DNA of 48,873 nt from Gemmatimonadota bacterium (GTDB lineage: Bacteria > Gemmatimonadota > Gemmatimonadetes > Gemmatimonadales > Gemmatimonadaceae), in the NCBI GenBank assembly GCA_023249375.1, contig JAHFCT010000025.1, positions 1 through 48,873 on the forward strand. The letters run 5' to 3'. Positions 24,562 through 33,125 of the stretch are shown piece by piece. The translations under genes and the position numbers were made by a program. Each line of letters opens with the position of its first letter. The stretch's first letter is position 1. Below the pieces are notes generated by a model, which did no database searches, had not been told where the DNA came from, and was given only the letters and a program-made list of their open reading frames with translations.

Positions 24562-25500
24562 TTAGAGCCCGTAGTAGTAGAAGAACTTCGGCTGCGTGTT
24601 CAGCTCTTCCTTGAGGATGAACACGCGCTTGTTCTCGATGATGTACCGGATCTCGCTGTCGGGATCGAGCAGGTTGCCGAACTTGCGCGCTCCGACCGGG
24701 CAGACTTCGACGCACTTGGGATACAGGCCTTTGCGCACGCGATGGAGGCACCACGTGCACTTCTCCACCACGCCGCGCGGGCGCGGGCGGTTGCCGAGGT
24801 ACTCCGTCACAGGGTTGAGTTCATCCGCCGGGATATTCGGCTCGCCCCAGTTGAATCGGCGCGCGCCGTACGGGCAGGCCGCGATGCACGAGCGACACCC
24901 GATGCACCAGTTGTAGTCGATGACGACGATGCCGTCGGGCTCTTTCCACGTCGCGCCCACCGGACAAACCTTGGAGCACGGCGAGTTTTCGCACTGCTGG
25001 CACGAGACGGGCATGTAGAACTTGCCCTCGGCCGGCACCGTCTCGTGGTCGTAGTAGGCGTTGGCATCCTGCAGGTCGACGCCCTTCTCCTTGTCCATCT
25101 CGAGCACGGTGATGTAGTGCGTCTGCGGATCGCGCGACTGGTTGTTCTCGTCGACGCAGCCGTAGACGCAACGCCGGCATCCGATGCAGCGAGACAAGTC
25201 GAGCGCGTAGCCGAACAGCACGCCTTCCATAGCCGGCGTGGCACTCACCGTCACCGGCTTGCCGTACTTCTTCGTGAGGTTCTTCTCCATCCGCGCGAGC
25301 ACGGTCTTGAGCTCTTCGGGGGAGAGATCCTTGAAGTGCTTCTGAACAAACTCGTCCATCGCCTTCTGATCGCTCGAGCAGCCGGACGTCGTGGCCGCAC
25401 CGGCGAGGGCAAAGAGACCGAGGATGAGGGCCTCGCGCCGCGTGAACCCCTCAGCCGGCGGTTCCGGCACCGGCAGCGGAGTTACGGTGAGATCACTCAT
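24562..25500 (-). CDS. Four-cluster [4Fe-4S] ferredoxin subunit with Tat-like signal
   Basis: A 312-residue electron-transfer subunit of the DsrO/HmcB/NrfC type. The N-terminus has 'FTRREALILGLFALAGA' (twin-arginine) followed by a cysteine in 'SGC', so it could be Tat-exported and possibly lipid-modified. Sixteen cysteines form four clusters: 'CIGCRRCVYGC', 'CQQCENSPCSKVCP', 'CIGCRSCIAACP' and 'CTWCLHRV' with 'CVEVCP'. ATG 25500 overlaps the upstream cytochrome gene's TGA. It presumably links the tetraheme cytochrome to the NrfD-like subunit on the periplasmic side. Confidence 0.92.
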   Translation of the reverse strand: MSDLTVTPLPVPEPPAEGFTRREALILGLFALAGAATTSGCSSDQKAMDEFVQKHFKDLSPEELKTVLARMEKNLTKKYGKPVTVSATPAMEGVLFGYALDLSRCIGCRRCVYGCVDENNQSRDPQTHYITVLEMDKEKGVDLQDANAYYDHETVPAEGKFYMPVSCQQCENSPCSKVCPVGATWKEPDGIVVIDYNWCIGCRSCIAACPYGARRFNWGEPNIPADELNPVTEYLGNRPRPRGVVEKCTWCLHRVRKGLYPKCVEVCPVGARKFGNLLDPDSEIRYIIENKRVFILKEELNTQPKFFYYYGL

Positions 25501-26120
25501 TTGATGGCCTCCTGCCGCAGGGGGGGTGACTTCGGTTTCAGCGGTTTGAAGTGCGGCGAGTGCGGGCTGTGGCAGCTGGGGCACAGCAGGTACTGCTTGG
25601 CGCCGGACCACGAACCCGTGCGCTTGCCATGCTCGCCGGCCTTCCAATTGCGGAGCGTCGGACCATGGCACTGTCCGCAGAGCCGGTACGATTCCGTGAA
25701 CGGAATGAGACGGCCATCGGCAAGGTGCAGGCTGTCGCGATGCGCCGCGTCGTGACAATCGAGGCACCAGCGGTTCTTTTCGTCGTGATGCAGCACGATG
25801 TCTTCGTGGAACTCGACCTTGTGCGGCACGCGATCGACTTTGTCACCAGGCTTGTGGCACTCGGAGCACGGGAAGACGCCATCGGAGAACGGCGGGGGCG
25901 CCACGGGAAACAACGCGGCGGCAGGCTTTGCACTTGCCGCAACGGTTCCCACGGCTGGCTTCGCGCCCGTCATGGCAGTCGCTCCGGCAGTTTTCTGGGC
26001 GTCGGCCTCAGGCGCTGACCAGCGGCTGCGGCGTTCCTTCACCGGAGTGCACGCCGCTGCAGCAAGCAGCGTCGCATATCCACTTGCAACGGCCATCCGG
26101 ACCAATCTCGTCCGCGTCAT
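25497..26120 (-). CDS. Tetraheme c-type cytochrome lipoprotein
   Basis: A 207-residue exported protein with a lipobox (LAAAAC, Cys26) and a Lys/Ala-rich linker. Four CxxCH heme sites are visible: 'CSECH', 'CLDCH', 'CGQCH' and 'CPSCH', with additional His residues that could be distal ligands. ATG 26120 is preceded by GGGGA. It is the first gene of an operon with the four-cluster ferredoxin and NrfD proteins, similar in layout to NrfBCD or Qrc but without a catalytic subunit. It probably delivers electrons to, or takes them from, an external partner encoded elsewhere. Confidence 0.92.
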   Translation of the reverse strand: MTRTRLVRMAVASGYATLLAAAACTPVKERRSRWSAPEADAQKTAGATAMTGAKPAVGTVAASAKPAAALFPVAPPPFSDGVFPCSECHKPGDKVDRVPHKVEFHEDIVLHHDEKNRWCLDCHDAAHRDSLHLADGRLIPFTESYRLCGQCHGPTLRNWKAGEHGKRTGSWSGAKQYLLCPSCHSPHSPHFKPLKPKSPPLRQEAIK

Positions 26121-26223
26121 GTGTCCCCACAGTGGATCGAAAGCGCGCCTATCCAACGGCGCGCCAAGTATTCGGGAGGCCCTCAGATGTGCGAACGCTA
26201 GCACGAGTGCAGCGCAATTCGCG

Positions 26224-26261
26224 TAGGGCGATCGCCCGTACTTAAGTGGGTATTCGCCCTA
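26224..26261. promoter_or_regulatory. Operator-like inverted repeat upstream of the cytochrome operon
   Basis: TAGGGCGA (26224-26231) and TCGCCCTA (26254-26261) are inverted copies spaced exactly 30 bp start to start, about three helical turns. A 12-bp palindrome GGGCGATCGCCC overlaps the left copy, and a CTTAAG-centred palindrome lies between. All are in the 211-bp gap upstream of the tetraheme cytochrome gene. A regulator binding site is possible; I cannot name the factor. Confidence 0.35.
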
Positions 26262-26331
26262 TTCGCGCTTCAGCTTTTTCCGACAACGGAGACCGGCATC
26301 AAGTGGCCCCGTACGGGCGCCGATACTGCGC

Positions 26332-27057
26332 TCAGTCCACCACGCGCTTGGCCCGTCCGCCAATGCCAACCGTCCGCGACTTCTCGCGAAAATGGCGATC
26401 GTGCCCCAGCGGATGCCCCTGCTCGTCCTGCCACTGATGCACCATTTCGTGCAGCAGCGTCTCGAGTCCCTCGGCGAAGCCGTGCCGCCGAAGGTGCCGC
26501 CGCGAGATCGCGATCTCCGCGGGGCGGCCGGCCTGCGCCGGCGCGTAGTGGCCCAGCCGCGCCCGCATGCGCCGCGAGACGCGAATGGCGACCGGCGTCA
26601 GCGCGCCGCCGAACCGTTCGCTGTTGTAGCGCGCGTGCCACTCGGCGAGCGTCGCCGCGATCTTCTCGTCATCCGGATGTGTGCGCTCCGGCGCGCGCGG
26701 CGCGCGGCGCTCGTCATCGCCCACCGGAAACGCAACGAGCGCTCGGCGCGCCGCCAATCGCTCGGCCCGGCGCGATGACATCAGAAAGCGCACGATGGCG
26801 CGATGCACAGGCGCGGGTGCGGCAAGGAACGCGCGGTGCACGCGCAGCCCACCGTCGCTGGCGCTGACCATCACGGAGCGGTTGCGCGTGAGCGACAGCG
26901 TGCGAATGCCGCGCAGTCCCATCCGCTGCAGGTGCGCCAGCAACTCCGCGGCCGTGCGCGGCGGCGGCGCGAGTTCGAGCGCCAGTTGCTGAGCGTCGCG
27001 CGACCGTGTTGCGCCGCGACCGCCGCGCAGCCGGCCGATCAGCGAGCGAAGACCCAC
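26332..27057 (-). CDS. SprT-like zinc metallopeptidase domain protein
   Basis: About 241 residues. The C-terminal half is a SprT-like domain: 'WHARYNSERFGGAL' and the zinc-binding 'LLHEMVHQWQDEQGHPLGHD', an HExxH-type site with a third His nearby, then 'HFREKS'. The N-terminal half is a 'TAAELLAHLQRMGLRGIRTL' type domain seen with some SprT-like proteins. The start is uncertain: GTG 27057 gives a 19-base overlap with the metallophosphoesterase gene and no clear Shine-Dalgarno. Related proteins include SprT/Spartan proteases; the role here is unknown. Confidence 0.75.
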   Translation of the reverse strand: MGLRSLIGRLRGGRGATRSRDAQQLALELAPPPRTAAELLAHLQRMGLRGIRTLSLTRNRSVMVSASDGGLRVHRAFLAAPAPVHRAIVRFLMSSRRAERLAARRALVAFPVGDDERRAPRAPERTHPDDEKIAATLAEWHARYNSERFGGALTPVAIRVSRRMRARLGHYAPAQAGRPAEIAISRRHLRRHGFAEGLETLLHEMVHQWQDEQGHPLGHDRHFREKSRTVGIGGRAKRVVD

Positions 27058-27860
27058 GTCTGCGATGGGGTGAAGTCGCCGGCCGCCGAGTCCCACGACT
27101 GCCGCGTTACCGTGAGTTGCGCCGCGTCCCACGCCATCTCGTGAAAGCTCGCCGGCCGTGCGCCGCGCGCGCGGTTGCTGATGGTGTTCGCCTGCGACAC
27201 CACATAGCGTCGACCGCCGCGCTCCACCTGCTCCACCTGCGCCTCGTGGTCGTGGCCGCAGAGCACGAGGTCACACCCCGACGCGGCGACATCGTCGAGC
27301 CCGCGCTCCCGCGTCGTCAGCCCCCATCGCCTCGACAGCGTGCCGCGCAGCACGTTGTGATGCACCATCAGCACCTTGAGGTCGCCGGCGGGCGCCGCCG
27401 CCAGTGCATTCGTCGCACGCGCCCACTGCGCCGGTTGCACCGCGCCGACCACCGAGAGATCGCGCGACCGTTTGGTGAGCGTGTGCCACTGAATGCCGTG
27501 CGACGAGTTGATCGATGCAACCGTGGCTCCCCTCGCGCGCAGCGTCGGCTCGAGGTCGTCGCTGATCCAGCGGCGGTACCCTCGGTACATCAGCGACCTC
27601 GCTCCGAGCCCGCCAATGCACCACCACCACGCAACATCGTGATTGCCGGGAATCACCACCGTCGGCGCCGAGGCGCGCGCGTGCGACAGGAACGTCTGCG
27701 CCTTGGCGAACTGTCCGCGGAAGTTGCGCTGCGTGAGGTCGCCGGACACCGCGATCACGTCCCAGCGCCGCTCGGCGAAGCGCCGTTCCACCGCCGCGAC
27801 GCACGCAGGAACTTCGGGCGGACCGAAGTGGATGTCGGACAGGTGAACGAGCGTTGGCAT
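27039..27860 (-). CDS. Calcineurin-like metallophosphoesterase
   Basis: A 273-residue dinuclear-metal phosphoesterase with all family motifs: 'HLSDIHFG', 'VSGDLTQRN', 'IPGNHDVAWW', 'LMVHHNV' and 'LCGHDHEAQ'. It is closest to 3',5'-cyclic-nucleotide phosphodiesterase (CpdA-like) and Icc proteins; the actual substrate is unknown. ATG 27860 begins directly with the conserved first strand. The gene overlaps the SprT-like gene downstream and follows the secreted unknown by 25 bases, so the three probably form one transcript. Confidence 0.92.
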   Translation of the reverse strand: MPTLVHLSDIHFGPPEVPACVAAVERRFAERRWDVIAVSGDLTQRNFRGQFAKAQTFLSHARASAPTVVIPGNHDVAWWWCIGGLGARSLMYRGYRRWISDDLEPTLRARGATVASINSSHGIQWHTLTKRSRDLSVVGAVQPAQWARATNALAAAPAGDLKVLMVHHNVLRGTLSRRWGLTTRERGLDDVAASGCDLVLCGHDHEAQVEQVERGGRRYVVSQANTISNRARGARPASFHEMAWDAAQLTVTRQSWDSAAGDFTPSQTWVFAR

Positions 27861-27885
27861 GCGCGTGGTGGCGAGACGGACGGCG

Positions 27886-28578
27886 CTACGGCGCCACGGC
27901 GAGGTCGGCGATGCGCGTCGTGAGCTTCTGGAGCAGCGCCATCGAGAACGCGGTCGCGTGATCGCCGATGAGGTCCACCTGCCAGAGCGCCGTGACCAGC
28001 CGTGCATCGATCAGCAGCAGGCGCACCACGAGATTGCCGCCGCCCTTCGCCGCATCAACGCGCAGCTCCACCGGCATCAGCATGTAGCGCGCGTCGTGCA
28101 GCGCCACGACTCGACGCACATTGCTCGCGAGCGGGTCGGGAATCGCACCCTCCTTCCCGATGCCGTTGCGCACGGAGAACGCTCCCAGGTTTCGCGGATC
28201 GTTCACATATCCGGCGTTGCGCTTCGCGGCGCGCTGCACATCGGCTGGCGTCGCCCACATTCCCTTCAGCCCGTGTTCGTCGAGTGCTTCCGAGAGCAGG
28301 CTGTCGAACGCGGCGCGCATCGCTGCCGCCGGCGGCGCGGCAAAGGCCGTCGTGTCTGCCCTGAAGAACTGCACGGGCACCACGGCAACCTTCACCGCCG
28401 CGTACTGCGCGAGCGGCGCCGTATGCGCCGGAGCCTGCGGCGCGGTCTGCTGGGCAGAGAGCGTCGCAGCGGCACTCGCGGCAGCGGTCGCGATGACAAG
28501 CAGCAGGCGGCGAATGGAAGGCTCCGGATGATGGACCCCGAAAGGTAGATGTTGCACCACCCCCTGCGCGATGCCCAT
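27886..28578 (-). CDS. Secreted protein of unknown function
   Basis: About 230 residues with a hydrophobic signal ('LLLVIATAAASAAATLSAQQ') and a mature region reading 'AVKVAVVPVQFF', 'MRAAFDSLLSEALDEHG', 'ADVQRAAKRN', 'ARYMLMPVELRVD', 'NLVVRLLLIDARLV'. The alternation resembles small periplasmic alpha/beta domains such as those of CsgG/LpoB-type proteins, but I see no decisive motif. Start is uncertain: ATG 28578 gives a long n-region, and GTG 28560 or 28557 are alternatives. It is divergent from cstA with almost no gap, so the two genes share a promoter zone. Confidence 0.6.
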   Translation of the reverse strand: MGIAQGVVQHLPFGVHHPEPSIRRLLLVIATAAASAAATLSAQQTAPQAPAHTAPLAQYAAVKVAVVPVQFFRADTTAFAAPPAAAMRAAFDSLLSEALDEHGLKGMWATPADVQRAAKRNAGYVNDPRNLGAFSVRNGIGKEGAIPDPLASNVRRVVALHDARYMLMPVELRVDAAKGGGNLVVRLLLIDARLVTALWQVDLIGDHATAFSMALLQKLTTRIADLAVAP

Positions 28579-28614
28579 CTTCTGCCGACGCCTTCGCCCC
28601 AACACGGACTCGCC

Positions 28615-30672
28615 ATGCCACGCTGGAGCTTGCCGCTCGTCTGGACTGCCGTCGCCATCACTGGTGCCGGCGCCATGGGCTATCTCGCCCTCGCCCGCGG
28701 CGAGTCGGTGAACGCCGCCTGGCTGCTCACCGCGGCCGTCTGCACGTATCTGGTGGGCTACCGCTTCTACAGCCGCATCATCGCGTCCAACATCTTCGCG
28801 CTCGATCCGCAGCGAATGACTCCGGCCGAGCGACTGTCGGACGGCGTGGATTACGTTCCGACGAATCGATGGATCGTGTTCGGCCACCATTTCGCGGCCA
28901 TCGCGGGGCCGGGGCCGCTCGTTGGACCGACGCTCGCCGCGCAGTTCGGCTATCTCCCTGGCGCGCTCTGGATCATCGTCGGGGTGGTACTCGGCGGCGC
29001 CGTGCAGGACTTCGTCATTCTCGCGGCATCCGTTCGTCGCGACGGCAAGTCGCTGGGGCGCATCGCCCGCGACGAGATCGGCCCGGTCGCCGGCGCCACC
29101 GCGCTCGTCGCCGTGCTCGGCATCATGGTGATCCTCATCTCGGTGCTCGCGCTCGTCGTCGTGAAGGCGCTGCAGCAGAGTCCGTGGGGCACGGTCACCA
29201 TCGGACTGACGATTCCCATCGCGATGCTGATGGGCATCTACCTGCACTACATCCGCCCCGGTCGGGTACTGGAGACGACAGCCATCGGCATTGTCCTCCT
29301 CATCGTCGCGCTCTACGCGGGCCGCTGGGTGGCGCAGGATCCGTCGCTCGCTCCGATGTTCACGCTGACTGGGCCGCAGCTTGCGAAGTGGATCATCGGG
29401 TACGGCGTTGCCGCGTCCATTCTCCCCGTCTGGTTGTTGCTCGCGCCCCGCGACTATCTGTCGGCCTTCGTGAAGATCGGCGTGGTCGTGGCGCTCGCCG
29501 TCGGCATACTCATTGTCCTGCCGCCGCTGCAGATGCCGGCGCTCACGCGTTTCATCGACGGCACGGGACCGGTCTTCGCCGGCAAGCTCTTCCCCTTCGT
29601 CTTCATTACCATCGCCTGCGGCGCGATCTCGGGCTTCCATTCACTCATCGCGTCGGGCACGACGCCCAAGCTGCTCGAGAACGAGCGCGACACGCGCTTC
29701 ATCGGCTACGGCGCGATGCTCACCGAATCGCTGGTCGCCATCATGGCGCTCATCGCCGCCTGCGTGCTGACTCCCGGCATCTACTTCGCCATCAACGCGC
29801 CGCCGGCAATCATCGGCACGACCGCCGAGAGCGCCGCCGAGGTGATTCGCACGTGGGGGTTCGTGCTCGACCCGTCGCAGTTGCATCAGCTCGCCGCGAA
29901 TGTGCAGGAAGCCACGCTGCTCTCGCGCACGGGCGGCGCGCCGTCGCTCGCCGTCGGCATGGCCACGCTCTTTTCCAACGTGCTCGGCGGCACGAACGCG
30001 ATGGCGCTGTGGTACCACTTCGCGCTGATGTTCGAGGCGCTGTTCATTCTCACCACCGTGGACGCGGGCACGCGCGTCGGGCGCTTCATGCTGCAGGATG
30101 TGCTGCGGCATGTCTGGGCACCGCTGGGCCGCACGTCGTGGTATCCCGCCATCGTCGCGTCGAGTGCGCTCTTCGTCGCGATGTGGGGCTACTTCCTGTA
30201 TCAGGGCGTCACGGACCCGCTGGGCGGCATCAACTCGCTGTGGCCGTTGTTCGGCATCGCCAATCAGTTGCTTGCGGCGGTCGCGCTGTGCGTTGGCACC
30301 ACCGTGATTCTGAAGATGGGCAAGGCGCGATACGCGTGGATCACGATCCTGCCGCTCGCGTGGCTTTCCATCGTCACGATGACCGCGGGCGCGGCGAAGG
30401 TGTGGGCGGCTGATCCCAAGCTCGGCTTCCTCGCGCACGCACGATTCATCGAGGCGCAGGTCGCCGCCGGCAAGCTTCCCGCGGGCGCAAAGTCCGCGGC
30501 GGACGCGGCGCGCATGGTCCTCAACGACCGGCTCGATGCGGGCGTCGCGCTCTTCTTCATGAGCGCGGTGCTCGTGATTCTCGCCGCCTCGATGCACGAG
30601 TGGATGCGCGTGCGCCGCGGCACCGCGACACCGTCGAGCGAAGTGCCGGCGCAGCTGCGCGCCGCGGCGTAA
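28615..30672 (+). CDS. cstA: Carbon starvation protein A family transporter
   Basis: A 685-residue polytopic membrane transporter of the CstA/BtsT family, which takes up pyruvate and has been linked to peptide use under carbon starvation. It aligns over its length with E. coli CstA: 'LDYVPT'-like 'GVDYVPTNRW', 'FGHHFAAIAGPGPLVGPTLA', 'GGAVQDF', 'VVKALQQSPWG', 'LPVWLLLAPRDYLS', 'CGAISGFHSLIASGTTPKLL', 'DAGTRVGRFMLQD', 'WPLFGIANQ'. ATG 28615 matches the E. coli N-terminus; an in-frame ATG at 28549 adds residues without similarity. The usual small partner (ybdD) is 5 kb downstream behind an S9 peptidase gene, not adjacent. Confidence 0.97.
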   Translation: MPRWSLPLVWTAVAITGAGAMGYLALARGESVNAAWLLTAAVCTYLVGYRFYSRIIASNIFALDPQRMTPAERLSDGVDYVPTNRWIVFGHHFAAIAGPGPLVGPTLAAQFGYLPGALWIIVGVVLGGAVQDFVILAASVRRDGKSLGRIARDEIGPVAGATALVAVLGIMVILISVLALVVVKALQQSPWGTVTIGLTIPIAMLMGIYLHYIRPGRVLETTAIGIVLLIVALYAGRWVAQDPSLAPMFTLTGPQLAKWIIGYGVAASILPVWLLLAPRDYLSAFVKIGVVVALAVGILIVLPPLQMPALTRFIDGTGPVFAGKLFPFVFITIACGAISGFHSLIASGTTPKLLENERDTRFIGYGAMLTESLVAIMALIAACVLTPGIYFAINAPPAIIGTTAESAAEVIRTWGFVLDPSQLHQLAANVQEATLLSRTGGAPSLAVGMATLFSNVLGGTNAMALWYHFALMFEALFILTTVDAGTRVGRFMLQDVLRHVWAPLGRTSWYPAIVASSALFVAMWGYFLYQGVTDPLGGINSLWPLFGIANQLLAAVALCVGTTVILKMGKARYAWITILPLAWLSIVTMTAGAAKVWAADPKLGFLAHARFIEAQVAAGKLPAGAKSAADAARMVLNDRLDAGVALFFMSAVLVILAASMHEWMRVRRGTATPSSEVPAQLRAAA

Positions 30673-30760
30673 CCGGGCGCACTGACCCAGCGGCGCGATA
30701 CGTCGCAGCAGCGCACCCTATCTCGGTAACGCGCCGCGGGGACGTCACCGCGACGATCTA

Positions 30761-31810
30761 CTACGCCGCGGCCGCCGCCGCGGCCGGCACCGCGCGCGCC
30801 GCCTCGAGCAGATCGCCGAGCACCGCACTCGCCGTCGCGTTGCCGCCCGCGCCCCTGCCCTGCAGCCGAAGCACGCCGAGCGAATCGCTGTCGATGTGCA
30901 CGGCGTTTTCCTCATCACGCACCCGCGCGAACTCGTGATCCGCGGGCACGATCACCGGCCGCACCCACGCGCGCGCCGTGCCATCCTCGCCGCGCACCGC
31001 GCCCGCCAGGTACTTGAGCACGCCGTGTCGCGCGGCGGCCGCACGCGCCGCCGGTTCCGGATCGGCCGGAAGCGGTTCGACGCGCACGGCGAGCGTTGAC
31101 GGATCGACACCCCAGGCAAGCCACGCGAGAATGCGGATCTTGTCCGCGGCATCGAGCCCCTGCAGGTCGCGCGAAGGATCGGCCTCCGCGAACCCCTTGG
31201 CCTGCGCGTCAGTGAGCGCGTCGGCGTAGCGCGTGCCATCGGCGAGCGCCGTGAGCAGAAAGTTGGTGGTGCCATTCAGGATGCCGGTAATCGTGCGGAC
31301 GCCGTGTCCGCCCAGTTCGCCGCGCAGCGTGCGCACCACGGGAACGCCGCCGCCCACCGCGGCCTCAAACTGCAGCGAGCCACCGTGCGCATCAGCCAGC
31401 GCCTGCAGCGCCGGACCGTACGCCGCGATGAGCGCCTTGTTGGCGGTCACCACCTGCCGCCCCGCCGCCAGCGACTCTCGCACGACGCGCTCGGCGGGGT
31501 CGAAGCCGCCAATCGCTTCGACCACGACGTCGGCGTTGGCGAGCAGGAACTCATCCACCGACGACGTCAGCAGGTGGCGGGGCAGCGCAACGCCACGGTC
31601 CTTGGCCGTGTCGCGCACGAGGATGCGCACGAGTTCAAAGCGAACGCCGTGACGCGACTCGAACAGCGCCTGGTGCCGGCGAATGAGCGCCACGAGCGAT
31701 GCACCCACCGTACCGCATCCGGCGAGCGCCACGCGCACCACGCGGGGGGCGCGTACGGAAACCGCAACTGAAGTCCGCAGCGACGCGCGGTCGATTTCGA
31801 TGGTGGTCAT
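30761..31810 (-). CDS. hom: Homoserine dehydrogenase
   Basis: Reduces aspartate semialdehyde to homoserine, the precursor of threonine and methionine. The 349-residue protein has the NAD(P) motif 'LAGCGTVGASLVAL', 'VVTANKALIA', 'FEAAVGGGVPVVRTLRGEL', the signature 'GILNGTTNFLL' and 'AEADPSRDLQGLDAADKI' with the catalytic Lys/Asp region. There is no C-terminal ACT domain, so allosteric threonine feedback is not evident. The C-terminus ends in an Ala run. ATG 31810 overlaps the metX stop, so it is coupled to metX and shares its leader regulation. Confidence 0.95.
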   Translation of the reverse strand: MTTIEIDRASLRTSVAVSVRAPRVVRVALAGCGTVGASLVALIRRHQALFESRHGVRFELVRILVRDTAKDRGVALPRHLLTSSVDEFLLANADVVVEAIGGFDPAERVVRESLAAGRQVVTANKALIAAYGPALQALADAHGGSLQFEAAVGGGVPVVRTLRGELGGHGVRTITGILNGTTNFLLTALADGTRYADALTDAQAKGFAEADPSRDLQGLDAADKIRILAWLAWGVDPSTLAVRVEPLPADPEPAARAAAARHGVLKYLAGAVRGEDGTARAWVRPVIVPADHEFARVRDEENAVHIDSDSLGVLRLQGRGAGGNATASAVLGDLLEAARAVPAAAAAAA

Positions 31811-32814
31811 GCGACGTCCCTCGTGGAATCGGCGAGCGCCGCGCGCTGCAGCGCCTCGCGCAGGATGGCGCCCACCTGCTCGTGCTCCAGCAGGAAGGCA
31901 TCGTGCCCAAAGGTGGAACAGATCTCGCGATACTCGGCGCCGGCGAGCGCGGCCCACTGCCGGACGACGTCCGCCGAGTACAGCTGGTCGCCCGGGATTC
32001 CCACGGCGTACACAGTGCCTTGCAGCGCGCGCAGCGCGTGCGTCACTCCGCCGCGGCCACGGCCGATGTCGTGGGCATCCATTGCGTCGAGCAGCGTGCG
32101 GTACGACGCCGCGCTGAAGCGCGCGTCGAGCTTGCGTCCCTGGTGCTCGAGGTACGTCTCCACCGTGAAGCGCCCGTCGGATGAGACCGTGCGTCCAAAG
32201 CGCGCCTCAAACTCGCGCTCGCTGCGGAAGGCGATCATCGAGATCTGGCGCGCGAGCGCGAGACCCGCGTCGCCCGCGGCGTCGAGACACGCGCGCTGCA
32301 CGGCGTTCCACGCAATCGCATGGGCCGTGTGCGCCGCCGGCGCCGCGAGTACGGCCGTCGCGCGTGTGCGGCCGCTGAACGTGGCCGTCCACTCGAGCGC
32401 CACCATGCCGCCCAGCGATCCACCGGTGACGAGCGCGACATCGCACACGCCAAGCGATGCGACGAGCTGCGCGGCAAATCGCGCCTGGTCGCGGGGCGTT
32501 ATGCGGGGAAAGCGCCGATCCGGATAGTCGGAGGGGCCGCTCGAGCCGTAGCACGACCCCAGGAGGTTGGGGACCAGCACCGCGTACCGCGTCGTGTCGA
32601 GCGCGAGGCCAGGGCCGATCACGCGCGTCCACCAGTCACCCGCGGCGTCGGGCGAGCCGGTGAGGGCGTGGAAAACGACGATGAGATTATCTCGCCCGGT
32701 GTTGAGTGCGCCGTCGAGGTGATACGCCTGCGTCAGGTCGCGCAGCACCTCGTCGGACTCGAGCGTGAAGGACGGGATGTGCAGTGTGCGCAGGGGACGA
32801 TTGATGGAAGACAT
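31807..32814 (-). CDS. metX: Homoserine O-acyltransferase (MetX type)
   Basis: Activates homoserine with acetyl- or succinyl-CoA as the first committed step to methionine. A 335-residue alpha/beta-hydrolase: 'LIVVFHALTGSPDAAGDWW', oxyanion region 'NLLGSCYGSSGPS', nucleophile Ser133 in 'GGSLGGMVALEW', acid Asp in 'GIPGDQLY' and His in 'FGHDAFLLEHE'. MetX proteins may use either acyl donor; I cannot decide from sequence. Start ATG 32814 fits the family N-terminus; no clear Shine-Dalgarno. It is preceded by a 418-base leader with a SAM-II riboswitch, a Met-rich ORF and two terminators. Confidence 0.95.
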   Translation of the reverse strand: MSSINRPLRTLHIPSFTLESDEVLRDLTQAYHLDGALNTGRDNLIVVFHALTGSPDAAGDWWTRVIGPGLALDTTRYAVLVPNLLGSCYGSSGPSDYPDRRFPRITPRDQARFAAQLVASLGVCDVALVTGGSLGGMVALEWTATFSGRTRATAVLAAPAAHTAHAIAWNAVQRACLDAAGDAGLALARQISMIAFRSEREFEARFGRTVSSDGRFTVETYLEHQGRKLDARFSAASYRTLLDAMDAHDIGRGRGGVTHALRALQGTVYAVGIPGDQLYSADVVRQWAALAGAEYREICSTFGHDAFLLEHEQVGAILREALQRAALADSTRDVA

Positions 32815-32858
32815 GGCGTAGACACTGGAAAGGGGCACGGGCAGGGGCTGGCTGAATG

Positions 32859-32891
32859 CAAAACGGCCTTCTCCGTCGAGGGAGAAGGCCG
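32859..32891 (-). terminator. Second intrinsic terminator of the metX leader
   Basis: On the minus strand CGGCCTTCTCC pairs perfectly (11 bp) with GGAGAAGGCCG around a 6-base loop and is followed directly by TTTT. It ends 45 bases before the metX ATG. This is a textbook Rho-independent terminator placed in a 5' leader, which implies attenuation rather than gene end. Confidence 0.9.
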
Positions 32892-32967
32892 GATGAGTAT
32901 CGCGAACTGCTGTTCGCTTATCTCGCTGGAGGCGCCTCGATGCGCGCCACCGCCCGGCCGACTCCCC
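32878..32967 (-). promoter_or_regulatory. Possible antiterminator pairing in the metX leader
   Basis: On the minus strand GGGAGTCGGCCGG (within 32953-32967, in the leader ORF right after its last Met codon) can pair with CCGGCCTTCTCCC (within 32878-32893). This gives 6 bp, a 2x2 internal mismatch and 5 bp, plus flanking wobbles. The downstream partner is the 5' arm of the second terminator, so the two structures exclude each other. A 5-bp hairpin TCCCC-ATGC-GGGGA (32963-32976) would occupy the upstream partner instead. The pairing is visible; its use is inferred. Confidence 0.65.
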
Positions 32968-33034
32968 GCATGGGGACGCGGCACATGCACATGGGCATGG
33001 GCATGGACATCGGGCTGAGGTTGGCGAGTGGCAT
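32918..33034 (-). CDS. Methionine-rich leader peptide of the metX-hom operon
   Basis: A 38-codon ORF whose first 22 codons contain seven ATG Met codons and two Cys codons ('MPLANLSPMSMPMPMCMCRVP' then Met). It ends with TAA 27 bases before the second terminator stem. Met codons 9-17 lie just upstream of the segment that can form an antiterminator. This is the arrangement of ribosome-stalling leader peptides (compare his and trp leaders), here for methionine. No good Shine-Dalgarno precedes ATG 33034; an in-frame GTG at 33121 would give a 67-residue version with the same Met run. Confidence 0.7.
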   Translation of the reverse strand: MPLANLSPMSMPMPMCMCRVPMRGVGRAVARIEAPPAR

Positions 33035-33125
33035 GGAGCTATGCGGGGCGAGAGTGTGCAAGGTCGAGCAGTTGACGCTGCCTGCGGTGTTTCGTCCTTC
33101 GAGTTTCTTATCGGCACGCACCGCG

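Noticed and set aside
26227-26238. GGGCGATCGCCC as a HIP1-type cyanobacterial repeat
   Set aside because: It contains GCGATCGC, but I noticed no enrichment of that octamer elsewhere in the window, and the gene content is not cyanobacterial.
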